DNA from: a virus
Length of the DNA stretch: 64,000 nt
IMG/VR virus record: IMGVR_UViG_3300042544_002197
Location: 86,873-150,872 of that record
Strand: one strand, 5' to 3'
The translations under genes and the position numbers were made by a program. This document shows positions 23,625 to 31,176 of the stretch, in pieces. Below the pieces are notes generated by a model that was not told the origin of the DNA, searched no databases, and worked only from the letters and a program-made list of their open reading frames with translations. Each line of letters begins with the position of its first letter. Positions within the stretch are counted from its first letter, which is position 1.

Positions 23625-24209
23625 ATGTCACAAGGTAAAGGAAGTATATCACAAAACGATTTAATGAAAAAATTAGTTCAGGCCAAAAAAGTTATGAATA
23701 AAGTAGATGGAGGAGATTATGAAAGAGGTCACGTTAATGAATCTATGTTATTATCTTCTCCTGAAGATGTAATGAACAATACTGAATATCAATCAACTCC
23801 AACAAGACCAATAGGTTCCCCTTCAATTGATAAAATACAAAATTCTAAATTACCCGACGCAATTAAAAGGGCTATGATTGAAAGTCCAATACAACAAATG
23901 AACCAAATTTCATTAAACGATACTCTTGATATGGATTTTATTAAGGGAGCAAAACGATTAATGGAACAAGAAGGTGTTGCAACTAAAAAACAACAAGTAC
24001 AACCACAAAGACAACAATCTTCAGGTGGTAATATTGATATGGGTGCAATTGCGGTTCTTATTGAAAACACCATACGTAAAGTATTGGATGAAAAATTAAA
24101 TCAAATTCTAACCGCCCAAACAACATCAACTATAAATGAAAATTTAGTATTAAAAGTTGGTGATTCTATTTTTAAGGGTAAAATTACTGGCGTAAATAAA
24201 GCCAAGTAA
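23625..24209 (+). CDS. Protein of unknown function with C-terminal coiled coil
   Basis: The 194-residue protein (MSQGKGSISQNDLMKKLVQAKKVMNKVDGG) has polar disordered stretches, a Gln-rich linker (about 120-135) and a long helix IAVLIENTIRKVLDEKLNQI followed by LVLKVGDSIFKGKITGVNKAK, a small beta end. Helix plus beta tail suggests an oligomerising virion protein. No T4 counterpart recognised. It follows the WYL protein after 35 nt. Confidence 0.5.
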   Translation: MSQGKGSISQNDLMKKLVQAKKVMNKVDGGDYERGHVNESMLLSSPEDVMNNTEYQSTPTRPIGSPSIDKIQNSKLPDAIKRAMIESPIQQMNQISLNDTLDMDFIKGAKRLMEQEGVATKKQQVQPQRQQSSGGNIDMGAIAVLIENTIRKVLDEKLNQILTAQTTSTINENLVLKVGDSIFKGKITGVNKAK

Positions 24210-24211
24210 TT

Positions 24212-24242
24212 TTGTTTTTCCAATTTTTTTAGTTATATTTTA
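24212..24242 (+). promoter_or_regulatory. Host-like promoter for the first glycosyltransferase
   Basis: TTTG at 24212-24215 and TATATTTT at 24235-24242 are separated by 19 bp, as in Bacteroidota sigma-70 promoters (TTTG, 19-21 bp, TAnnTTTG). The -7 box lies 18 nt before ATG 24261. Confidence 0.5.
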
Positions 24243-24260
24243 GACATATAAAGTAACATA

Positions 24261-25484
24261 ATGTCAAAATTGAGAATTTTAGCTATTCCGTCCGATGCCC
24301 ATGGTGTGGGTAAATTTAGGATAATGGATCCATACAAATATATTGGTGATAATCACATGGATGAATTTCATGTTGACATTTCATATAATGTTGAAAATAA
24401 TGATGAAGCGTTTTTAAATTATGACATTGTTGTGTTTCATAGTTTTATACACCAAACAACTCACGAAGATAACGTTAATAGAGTTTTATGGTTAAAGAAA
24501 CAAGGAATTAAAGTTGTAATGGACATTGATGATTTATGGTTTGTTGACCAAAGACATCCAATGTACCAACAAATAAAAATTTCTAAAATGGGTGAGAAAA
24601 AAATCGAGTTACTTAAAATTGCCGATTATGTTTCCACAACAACTTCCATCTTTGCTAAAACAATTAAAGAAAGATTAGGTGTTAAAAACATTGTTATTTT
24701 TCCAAATGCCGTGAACAATGAAGAACCTCAGTTTAAACTAAATCCAATTAAATCAGATAAAGTTAGATTCGGTTGGTTAGGTGGGTCATCACATTTACAC
24801 GATATTGAGTTAATGGCAAGTGGTATTTCCGCGACACATAATTTATTTAAAGATAAAGTACAATTTGTTTTATGTGGATTTGATTTAAGAGGTAATGTAA
24901 TGGAAATTGACGATAAAGGTAATCGTAGAAATAGACCAATTAAACCACATGAAACTGTTTGGTTCAAATATGAAAAGTTCTTTACAGATGATTATAAAGT
25001 TTTAAGTGAAGAATATAAATCATATCTTAATACGTTTATGGAAATTCCATATGATGATGAAAATGAACCATATAGAAGAAGATGGACAAAAGAAATAAAC
25101 ACATATGCAACAAACTATAACACTTTTGACGTATCTTTGGCTCCGTTAGTTGAATCTGTGTTTAATGCAAATAAATCACAATTAAAAGTCATTGAAGCTG
25201 GTTTTTATAAAAAGGCTTTGATTGCAAGTGATACAGACCCATTCACTTTGGATTTATTGTCTGCGGTAAACGAAGGTAATTTTAATGATAAAGGAAACGC
25301 ATTATTGGTAGGTACAAAAAAGAATCACAAAGATTGGGCGAGACATATGAAACGATTAGTTGAAAATCCAAATATGATTGAAGACTTAGGAAACCGTTTA
25401 TATGAAACAGTTAAAGACACATACTCACTAAAAAAAGTGTGTCAAGATAGAGTAGAATTTTTCAAATCAATTATAAATAAATAA
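24261..25484 (+). CDS. GT-B glycosyltransferase
   Basis: The 407-residue enzyme has two Rossmann-like halves. The N-terminal half begins LRILAIPSDAHGVGKFR and has DIVVFHSFIH and MDIDDLWF; the C-terminal half has VRFGWLGGSSHLHD (start of the donor-binding half), VQFVLCGFDLRG, a YDVSLAPL-type segment (FDVSLAPLVES) and KVIEAGFYKKALIAS, the E-x7-type loop that binds the nucleotide-sugar. Acceptor is unknown. It is separated from two other glycosyltransferases at 28240-30083 by a nucleotide-metabolism group. Targets could be virion proteins, DNA or cell-surface glycans. Confidence 0.78.
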   Translation: MSKLRILAIPSDAHGVGKFRIMDPYKYIGDNHMDEFHVDISYNVENNDEAFLNYDIVVFHSFIHQTTHEDNVNRVLWLKKQGIKVVMDIDDLWFVDQRHPMYQQIKISKMGEKKIELLKIADYVSTTTSIFAKTIKERLGVKNIVIFPNAVNNEEPQFKLNPIKSDKVRFGWLGGSSHLHDIELMASGISATHNLFKDKVQFVLCGFDLRGNVMEIDDKGNRRNRPIKPHETVWFKYEKFFTDDYKVLSEEYKSYLNTFMEIPYDDENEPYRRRWTKEINTYATNYNTFDVSLAPLVESVFNANKSQLKVIEAGFYKKALIASDTDPFTLDLLSAVNEGNFNDKGNALLVGTKKNHKDWARHMKRLVENPNMIEDLGNRLYETVKDTYSLKKVCQDRVEFFKSIINK

Positions 25485-25495
25485 AACAAACACGT

Positions 25496-25729
25496 ATGCA
25501 TTACTTAGTAACTATCGGTTATGAAACCGAACAAATGGACAGAAACGGAAACGCCCGTCTTCAAAAATTAAAGTACATTATCGAAGCGGAAACTGTTGAA
25601 GAAGCGACAATTGTTGCGTCAAAATATAGAGCCGGAGATGTTCGAACAAGCGAAAGTATTTCAGTTGCAAAAATGGCAATTGAATGTGTTATCGACAAAA
25701 AGAACACGCCGGAATATTACAAGGCTTAA
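25496..25729 (+). CDS. Small Bacteroidota-type protein of unknown function
   Basis: A 77-residue protein beginning MHYLVTIGYETEQMDRNGN with a central KYIIEAETVEEATIVASK. The strand-helix-strand order resembles small Bacteroidota proteins that share xYxVxxxYE...xEA motifs (DUF4494-like), but the match is loose. It is closely spaced with its neighbours and probably co-transcribed with the glycosyltransferase. Confidence 0.45.
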   Translation: MHYLVTIGYETEQMDRNGNARLQKLKYIIEAETVEEATIVASKYRAGDVRTSESISVAKMAIECVIDKKNTPEYYKA

Positions 25730-25751
25730 TAACAAACACACCAACTGAATT

Positions 25752-25973
25752 ATGGATTTCTACGGTAGAGATATACAGATAATGCGACAATCGCAAAGTA
25801 AAATGGCTTTAGAATACCTTAATACAGTTGGTGTTCAAGTTACATTTGAGGAATTACAACGTGTAACGGATGTATTTGTCGAGTGTTGTTTAAGACCACA
25901 AGATAATGACTTAAAAGAGAGAGTTAAGAAATTAGATAAATGGATATTAGAAAAAAAACTAAAAAATGAATAA
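25752..25973 (+). CDS. Small helical protein of unknown function
   Basis: A 73-residue protein (MDFYGRDIQIMRQSQSKMAL) predicted to be mostly helical, with one Cys pair (VECCLR). Its stop overlaps the start of the dUTPase gene by 8 nt, indicating co-translation. No family recognised. Confidence 0.5.
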   Translation: MDFYGRDIQIMRQSQSKMALEYLNTVGVQVTFEELQRVTDVFVECCLRPQDNDLKERVKKLDKWILEKKLKNE

Positions 25974-26565
25974 AAAAGAAATTGAGGACTATATAAAAAA
26001 ATTAAAAGAGTTTGAAACAGAATTATCTAATGATGATGATTTGGATTTTAATTTTATTAATGAATTAAATGGTGTTTTAAATAAAATTAATACCGACATT
26101 AAAAATGAAACTCAAGAAACACCGATATATAATAATTCATTAATTGTTAAAGTTAAAAAATTGAGTGATAATGCCGTTATACCATCTTATTCTAAAGTTG
26201 GTGATGCTGGTATGGATTTAACAATTACAAGAGAAATTGAAAACACATCTTTTAGTGTTTCCTATGGATTTGGAATCTCAATGGAAATTCCAAAAAATTT
26301 CGTTGGTTTAGTATTTCCGCGTTCATCAGTACGTAACCAAGATTTGATTTTATCAAACTGTGTGGGTGTAATTGACAGTGGGTATCGAGGTGAAATACAG
26401 GCAACATTCAAGAAAACGAACGGATTAGACTCAATTAAATACAAAGTAGGAGATAGGGGTGCTCAGATTATTATATTACCCTACCCACAAGTTAAAATGG
26501 TCGAATCAGATGAATTATCCGATACTGAAAGAGGAACGGGTGGATTTGGGTCCACAGGTCAATAG
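25966..26565 (+). CDS. dut: dUTP diphosphatase
   Basis: The C-terminal 145 residues contain all five trimeric dUTPase motifs in order: GDAGMDL (motif 1), PRSSVRNQDL (2), GVIDSGYRGEI (3), GDRGAQIIILP (4) and RGTGGFGSTG (5, near the C-terminus). The first 55 residues are a charged helical extension absent from minimal dUTPases. The enzyme hydrolyses dUTP to dUMP, keeping uracil out of phage DNA and feeding thymidylate synthesis; a dCMP deaminase lies at 37547. It overlaps the previous small gene by 8 nt. Confidence 0.92.
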   Translation: MNKKEIEDYIKKLKEFETELSNDDDLDFNFINELNGVLNKINTDIKNETQETPIYNNSLIVKVKKLSDNAVIPSYSKVGDAGMDLTITREIENTSFSVSYGFGISMEIPKNFVGLVFPRSSVRNQDLILSNCVGVIDSGYRGEIQATFKKTNGLDSIKYKVGDRGAQIIILPYPQVKMVESDELSDTERGTGGFGSTGQ

Positions 26566-26570
26566 TGAGA

Positions 26571-26578
26571 TATTTATA
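26571..26578 (+). promoter_or_regulatory. Late-promoter-like box before phoH
   Basis: TATTTATA in the sense direction, 34 nt upstream of the TTG start of the PhoH gene; the leader has AAAATAAC as in the sheath and tube leaders. Confidence 0.42.
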
Positions 26579-26612
26579 TAAAATAACAATTGAAATTTAA
26601 AATTTAAAAGTT

Positions 26613-27344
26613 TTGGCATTAAAACCTAAGGTTGGGAAAAACTACTCAGTTCCCGTTGTAGTTGAAGATAAGAAAATATCTCATAAAGATAAGATTAGAC
26701 AAATAATAAAAAGACCAAAAGAAAAGTTCCTAACTAAGAATCAAGAAACCTATTGGGACATTCTTGGAGAAAATCAAATTACATTATGTTTCGGTCCTGC
26801 GGGTGTGGGTAAGTCCTACATAGCGATGAAACGAGCCGTAGACCTATTATACGACGATTCTAACAAGTATGAGAAGATAATTATAGTTAGACCCGCAGTT
26901 GAAGCTGAGGAGAAATTAGGGTCCCTTCCGGGAGGTTTAGAAGAGAAATTAGACCCATACATTTATCCATCATATTACCTTTTAAATAAGATTATCGGTA
27001 AAGAGGCTCGTGAAACTTTAAAAGATATGGGTTATATTGAAGTGGCGGCACTTGCGTACATGAGAGGGTGGAACGTAGATAATACAATATTAGTGTTTGA
27101 AGAAGCCCAAAACGCTACACCATCTCAAATTAAGTTGTTATTAACTCGTATTGGATACAATTCAAAATTCTTTATTTCAGGTGATCTTGAGCAATCGGAT
27201 AAATTTAGAGATAAAACAAAATCTGGTTTATTTGATGCAAAGAAAAGATTACAAGATGTAAAGGGGATTGGAATATTTGAATTTGGTATGGAGGATATTG
27301 TACGAAATCCAATCATCGGTGAAATACTAAATAGATACGAATAG
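26613..27344 (+). CDS. phoH: PhoH-like ATPase (TTG start)
   Basis: The 243-residue protein has the PhoH P-loop layout: CFGPAGVGKSYIAMK (Walker A, about 63-77), RPAVEAEEKLGSLPGG (the PhoH signature loop), LVFEEAQNATPSQIK (Walker B) and FISGDLEQSD. The only workable start is TTG at 26613, because the first ATG in frame lies after the Walker A Lys. PhoH is widespread in marine T4-like phages; its exact biochemical job is uncertain, with RNA helicase/ATPase activity suggested for relatives. The N-terminal 45 residues are basic. Confidence 0.88.
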   Translation: MALKPKVGKNYSVPVVVEDKKISHKDKIRQIIKRPKEKFLTKNQETYWDILGENQITLCFGPAGVGKSYIAMKRAVDLLYDDSNKYEKIIIVRPAVEAEEKLGSLPGGLEEKLDPYIYPSYYLLNKIIGKEARETLKDMGYIEVAALAYMRGWNVDNTILVFEEAQNATPSQIKLLLTRIGYNSKFFISGDLEQSDKFRDKTKSGLFDAKKRLQDVKGIGIFEFGMEDIVRNPIIGEILNRYE

Positions 27345-27369
27345 GGTTTACTTATAATCTCGATAATGT

Positions 27370-27377
27370 TATATTTC
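27370..27377 (+). promoter_or_regulatory. Host-like -7 element
   Basis: TATATTTC, one base from TAnnTTTG, ends 4 nt before ATG 27382. There is no good TTTG at -33 (TTTA at 27347-27350). Confidence 0.3.
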
Positions 27378-27381
27378 TTAT

Positions 27382-28032
27382 ATGGAAATATTCATTAGTA
27401 TCGATGGTGTTTTAAGAAACACAATACAAAAATTTGACTACCACTATAATGATGCATATCTAGCATCTGATTTTGAGAACGAAAATAAGTTCGAATACGG
27501 TGTTGTTGAGCCAATTAAAAATGATGATTTGTTTAATCATTATAGGTTTCAATCACAAGACGAATTCGAATTTTTTCTTTTTATGGAATATCCTATTGAG
27601 ATATTTGGTCACGCTGGTTTAAGTTATTCAACAACATTTACCGATTTACATAAATTGTTGTTCGAAAATAAAGAACATAATTTTACGTTGGTTGGTTTAA
27701 ATGAATTGGGTAAAGCAAAGCCCGCTACTTTATTTTTTCTATCAAAAAATGGTTTTCTTGGTAATAATATAAAATTTATTAAAACTGAGGATATTAAAAA
27801 TACGTGGGACTTATGTGATGCTTGGATAACTGATAATAAACAAATTTTAGATTCGTGTCCTGAAAATAAAACAGGAATAAAATTCAATAGCAAATATAAC
27901 GGACACTTTACTTATAATAAAGAAATAACTAAATTAACTGAAATACAAGAACCATGGTCGAAATTTTCGGAAAATACTACTACATTGACCTTGACGGAAT
28001 CACAGAAAAATGTAGAACAGGAAACAAAATAA
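27382..28032 (+). CDS. HAD-like protein lacking the nucleophile Asp
   Basis: The 216-residue protein has a HAD-like motif I strand (FISIDGVLRNT) but with Ser in place of the nucleophilic Asp of DxDGxL. A later WDLCDAWITDNKQIL resembles motif IV, where an Asp is kept. The middle has a NFTLVGLNELGKAKPATLFFLSK segment like the domain that carries motif II. The missing Asp suggests a dead phosphohydrolase with a binding role. Its last 79 nt overlap the next gene in a different frame. The HAD relation is moderate by eye. Confidence 0.55.
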   Translation: MEIFISIDGVLRNTIQKFDYHYNDAYLASDFENENKFEYGVVEPIKNDDLFNHYRFQSQDEFEFFLFMEYPIEIFGHAGLSYSTTFTDLHKLLFENKEHNFTLVGLNELGKAKPATLFFLSKNGFLGNNIKFIKTEDIKNTWDLCDAWITDNKQILDSCPENKTGIKFNSKYNGHFTYNKEITKLTEIQEPWSKFSENTTTLTLTESQKNVEQETK

Positions 28033-28247
28033 AAACTGAAGAAGAAGAAGATACTTTAGAAATAAACATTTTCAAATATGAAATTATTAAAATGTGTTTA
28101 GAAAGAATCTTAGGTGAGGTAGATGATGTTGATGAAGAGATGGGTGCGTTTGCACAAAACTCAACCACCACATCATTTAAAATAGCATTTAACACCCTAA
28201 TAAAATATAAAATCTTAATCGAAGAATTAAACGAAGACGATGAATAA
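27954..28247 (+). CDS. Small protein overlapping the HAD-like gene
   Basis: A 97-residue protein starts inside the previous gene (MVEIFGKYYYIDLDGITEK) and ends in an 8-nt overlap with the next. It has a YYYIDLDGI strand and a helix (NIFKYEIIKMCLERILGE), then an acidic DVDEEMG and FKIAFNTLIKY. I know similar small proteins in T4-like marine phages, without a function. The two tight overlaps support it as a real gene despite the 79-nt overlap. Confidence 0.55.
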   Translation: MVEIFGKYYYIDLDGITEKCRTGNKIKTEEEEDTLEINIFKYEIIKMCLERILGEVDDVDEEMGAFAQNSTTTSFKIAFNTLIKYKILIEELNEDDE

Positions 28248-29307
28248 TAAAGAAAACATTGAAAAATTAGAGTCCTCATTAGGAAGACTCGCAACAAAAG
28301 AAAATGTCATATATTTTTTAACATATGATACAAGAAATAACGCAAGAGCATCTGTAAAGCATATCTACGATATGGCATTGATATTGAAACAAAACGATTA
28401 CAATGTTAAAATATTAGTAGAGGATAAAAGCTATACTGGAGTTAGTAATTGGTTAGGTAGCACATATGACGAATTAAGTGTTGTTACAATCAAAGAAGAT
28501 AAAATAGAAATAAAAATAGATGACGTACTTGTAGTACCTGAATATTATTCAAACGCATTAGAACAATTATCTAGCGTTAAATGTGTAAAGGTAATGTTAA
28601 TACAACAAAAAGATTATATTTTTGAAAATCTACCAATTGGTAGTCGTTGGAGTGATTATGGTTTTGATAGAGTTATTACAACAACAGAAGAAACTAAGAA
28701 ATATATTTTAGATATATTTCCAGAATCTTTAGTTTTTGTTATCCCTCCAATTATAGGTGAAAATTTCAAACCAATATCATTACCATTAAAACCATATATT
28801 GCAATTAGTTCAAGAGATAGATTAATTCATAGAAGAATCATATCTGAATTTTATTTAAAATACCCACAATTACGTTGGATAACATTTAAAGATATGGTTC
28901 AATTATCTTATGATGAATTTGCAACCGCATTAAAAGAATGTATGGTTTCTGTTTGGGTTGACGATGACTCTACGTTTGGTACGTTCCCATTGGAGTCGAT
29001 GAAATGTGGAGTTCCTGTTGTTGGTAAAATACCAAATATTGAACCTGAATGGTTAGACGAAAATGGAATGTGGACATATGATATCAATAAGTTGGTAGAA
29101 ATATTAGCAACTTATGTATTGGCGTGGGTTGAAGGAGTTGAATTAAGTGATGAGGTTAAGGAAAAAATGAAGGATACTTTATTACCATATAGTCTTGATA
29201 TAACAAAAAACAATGTACTATCAATTTTCAAATCACTAATAAATAAAAGAGTGGAATCTATCGAGAATGCACTTAATAAATTAAAAGAAGAAGAAACTAC
29301 AGCATGA
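28240..29307 (+). CDS. GT-B glycosyltransferase-like protein
   Basis: The 355-residue protein has an N-terminal half with VIYFLTYDTRNNARASVKHIYDMALIL, where the acceptor-side Rossmann fold begins, and a C-terminal half with KPYIAISSRDRLIHRR, MVSVWVDDDSTFGTFPLESMKCGVPVVG. The TFGTFPLESMKCGVPV segment is the GT4-type donor-binding loop with Glu. It overlaps its neighbours by 8 and 4 nt, so it is translated together with the GT-A enzyme that follows. Acceptor unknown. Confidence 0.75.
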   Translation: MNNKENIEKLESSLGRLATKENVIYFLTYDTRNNARASVKHIYDMALILKQNDYNVKILVEDKSYTGVSNWLGSTYDELSVVTIKEDKIEIKIDDVLVVPEYYSNALEQLSSVKCVKVMLIQQKDYIFENLPIGSRWSDYGFDRVITTTEETKKYILDIFPESLVFVIPPIIGENFKPISLPLKPYIAISSRDRLIHRRIISEFYLKYPQLRWITFKDMVQLSYDEFATALKECMVSVWVDDDSTFGTFPLESMKCGVPVVGKIPNIEPEWLDENGMWTYDINKLVEILATYVLAWVEGVELSDEVKEKMKDTLLPYSLDITKNNVLSIFKSLINKRVESIENALNKLKEEETTA

Positions 29308-30083
29308 AAAATATAACAGTAATTTTACCAATTCATACCTTATCTGATGATTATAAGGAAATGTTAAATAACGCACTATCATCAGTCGAAGATTTTCATA
29401 ATGATGTAAAAGTTTCTATTGTTTGTCCAACATCATTAAAAAAAGATTTAAAAGATTTATCAAATAAATTAGAAATAACGATTGTTACAAATAAAGGTGA
29501 GACCGATTTTTGTTCACAAGTAAATTTAGGTATTGACAATTGTGATACTGAATGGTTTACAATTTTAGAAATTGATGACGAATTTAAACCAGTTTGGTTA
29601 AAATCAATGAACGAATATAGTAAAGTCTTTACAGATGTTTCTGTATTTTTACCAATAGTTAAAGATATTAATGTAGAGGGTAAATTTATTAATTATACTA
29701 ATGAATCTGCTTGGGCATATGGTTTTACCGATATGCAAGGATTTATCGATAACGAAGTTTTATTAGATTTCCAAAATTATCAAACAAGCGGTGGATTATT
29801 TAAAACACAAGTCATTAAAGACAATGGTAAATTTAAAGAAAATATTAAATTAACATTTGTTTATGAATTCTTATTAAGATTAACACACAATGGTGTTAGA
29901 ATAATGACAGTTCCTAAGGCGGGATATCAACACGTAAATCTAAGAGAAGATTCATTATTTTGGAAATATAAAAATGAGGAAAAAATGATTCTATCTGAAA
30001 ACGAAGTTAAATTTTGGTTGGACACAGCAAAGAAAGAATTTTTCTTTAAAAATAAACGAGATGTAAATTATCAACCAGCTTAA
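29304..30083 (+). CDS. GT-A (family 2-like) glycosyltransferase
   Basis: The 259-residue protein begins ITVILPIHTLSDDYKEMLNNAL, the first strand of family 2 enzymes, and has WFTILEIDDEFKPVWL, where EIDDEF holds the metal/nucleotide-binding acidic residues. A QTSGGLFKTQVIKDNGKF segment matches the region that follows in family members. No membrane segments are visible, so the product is likely cytosolic. It forms a tight pair with the GT-B gene before it and overlaps the sigma factor start by 1 nt. Confidence 0.72.
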   Translation: MKNITVILPIHTLSDDYKEMLNNALSSVEDFHNDVKVSIVCPTSLKKDLKDLSNKLEITIVTNKGETDFCSQVNLGIDNCDTEWFTILEIDDEFKPVWLKSMNEYSKVFTDVSVFLPIVKDINVEGKFINYTNESAWAYGFTDMQGFIDNEVLLDFQNYQTSGGLFKTQVIKDNGKFKENIKLTFVYEFLLRLTHNGVRIMTVPKAGYQHVNLREDSLFWKYKNEEKMILSENEVKFWLDTAKKEFFFKNKRDVNYQPA

Positions 30084-30781
30084 TGCCGAGAAAACGTACC
30101 CAAAAAATTTATTTTGGGGAGGATCAAGAGAAGGCGGTAGTCAGTTACCTTGAAAGTAGTGACGATGCAGAAAAAAACAAGATATTCAACGAATATTTAC
30201 GAGAACCCCTAATTATAATGGTCGAATCAATTATTCGACGTTATAAACTTTACAGAAAAGATTTAGAATTTGAGGAAATTCATAACGATACAATGTCGTT
30301 TTTAATTACTAAAATTCACAAATTTGATCACACAAAAAATCATAAAGCATACTCCTATTTTGGGACAATCTGTAAAAACTACCTAATGGGGGCAATACAG
30401 AAAGACACAAAAGAACAGAATAGACAAGTTTCTTATGATGATATATCATCTGACATTGAGGATAGAACGGATTTATCCTATGTTATTGATGAGTATATCG
30501 TAGACTATCGGGATGTTATTATTAAACTAACAATATCCTTAGAGGAGTTTATGGAAAAAGAAGACCTAACAGATAACGAACAGAAATTAGGTTATGCGTT
30601 ACTTGAAATTTTTAATAATTTTGATAGAATATTCCAAGTTGGTGACGGTAATAAATTTAACAAAAACCTAATTTTATTATCATTACGAGAAATGACATCC
30701 CTTTCCACCAAAGAAATTAGAATATCTCTAAAAAAATTCAAAAAGATGTACGACGGGATTTTGGGTGGATTTTTAGAATAA
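30083..30781 (+). CDS. gp55: Late sigma factor (T4 gp55-like)
   Basis: The 232-residue protein has a sigma-70 region 2-like core: EPLIIMVESIIRRYKLYRK, then FEEIHNDTMSFLITKIHKFD and HKAYSYFGTICKNYLMGAIQKD (residues about 45-115), where the aromatic-rich YSYFGTICKNYL corresponds to the -10-recognising helix. No region 4 is seen, as in T4 gp55. It would direct host RNA polymerase to late promoters, and the recurring TATTTATA box upstream of virion genes is the likely target. It sits at the end of the glycosyltransferase group, just before a run of structural genes. Confidence 0.78.
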   Translation: MPRKRTQKIYFGEDQEKAVVSYLESSDDAEKNKIFNEYLREPLIIMVESIIRRYKLYRKDLEFEEIHNDTMSFLITKIHKFDHTKNHKAYSYFGTICKNYLMGAIQKDTKEQNRQVSYDDISSDIEDRTDLSYVIDEYIVDYRDVIIKLTISLEEFMEKEDLTDNEQKLGYALLEIFNNFDRIFQVGDGNKFNKNLILLSLREMTSLSTKEIRISLKKFKKMYDGILGGFLE

Positions 30782-30784
30782 ATC

Positions 30785-30792
30785 TATTTATA
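30785..30792 (+). promoter_or_regulatory. Late-promoter-like box, 3 nt from ATG
   Basis: TATTTATA in the sense direction, followed by GGT and ATG 30796. Confidence 0.5.
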
Positions 30793-30795
30793 GGT

Positions 30796-31176
30796 ATGAG
30801 AACACAAAGAAATTTAATATCATTAGATGTTGATTCTGCATTGGCTTTAATGCAGGAGATATATAATGATGTAGTTGAGAACCGAAACACCGCCTCAATT
30901 ATTATGAAAAAAATGCTTTCTTTTATGAAAGATGCTGAAGATATGAGTGTTATTGGTCCCGTAATCAAAGAACAACAAAAGGTTTTAAATGACCTTACCG
31001 AAAAGAAAATATCCCTTGTAAAATTACAAAGTGCACTCCTTAAACAGACCCAAGGAACGGGTAGTGGTAAAGGTGGACCTATGGGTAAATTAACATTATC
31101 TGAGGAGGATAGAGATTTATTGGATAAGTTGGTTAATGACGGTGACAATAAAAACGAAACTAACTATAGATTATAA
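30796..31176 (+). CDS. Small helical protein, possible small terminase-type subunit
   Basis: The 126-residue protein is largely two long helices (SALALMQEIYNDVVENRNTA and VIKEQQKVLNDLTEKKISLVKLQSALLK) followed by a Gly-rich linker and an acidic end. T4 gp16 has a similar helix pair, but the similarity is only of general shape. It is the first gene after the sigma factor and begins with a late box 3 nt upstream; the next gene overlaps its stop by 1 nt. Function is open. Confidence 0.45.
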   Translation: MRTQRNLISLDVDSALALMQEIYNDVVENRNTASIIMKKMLSFMKDAEDMSVIGPVIKEQQKVLNDLTEKKISLVKLQSALLKQTQGTGSGKGGPMGKLTLSEEDRDLLDKLVNDGDNKNETNYRL

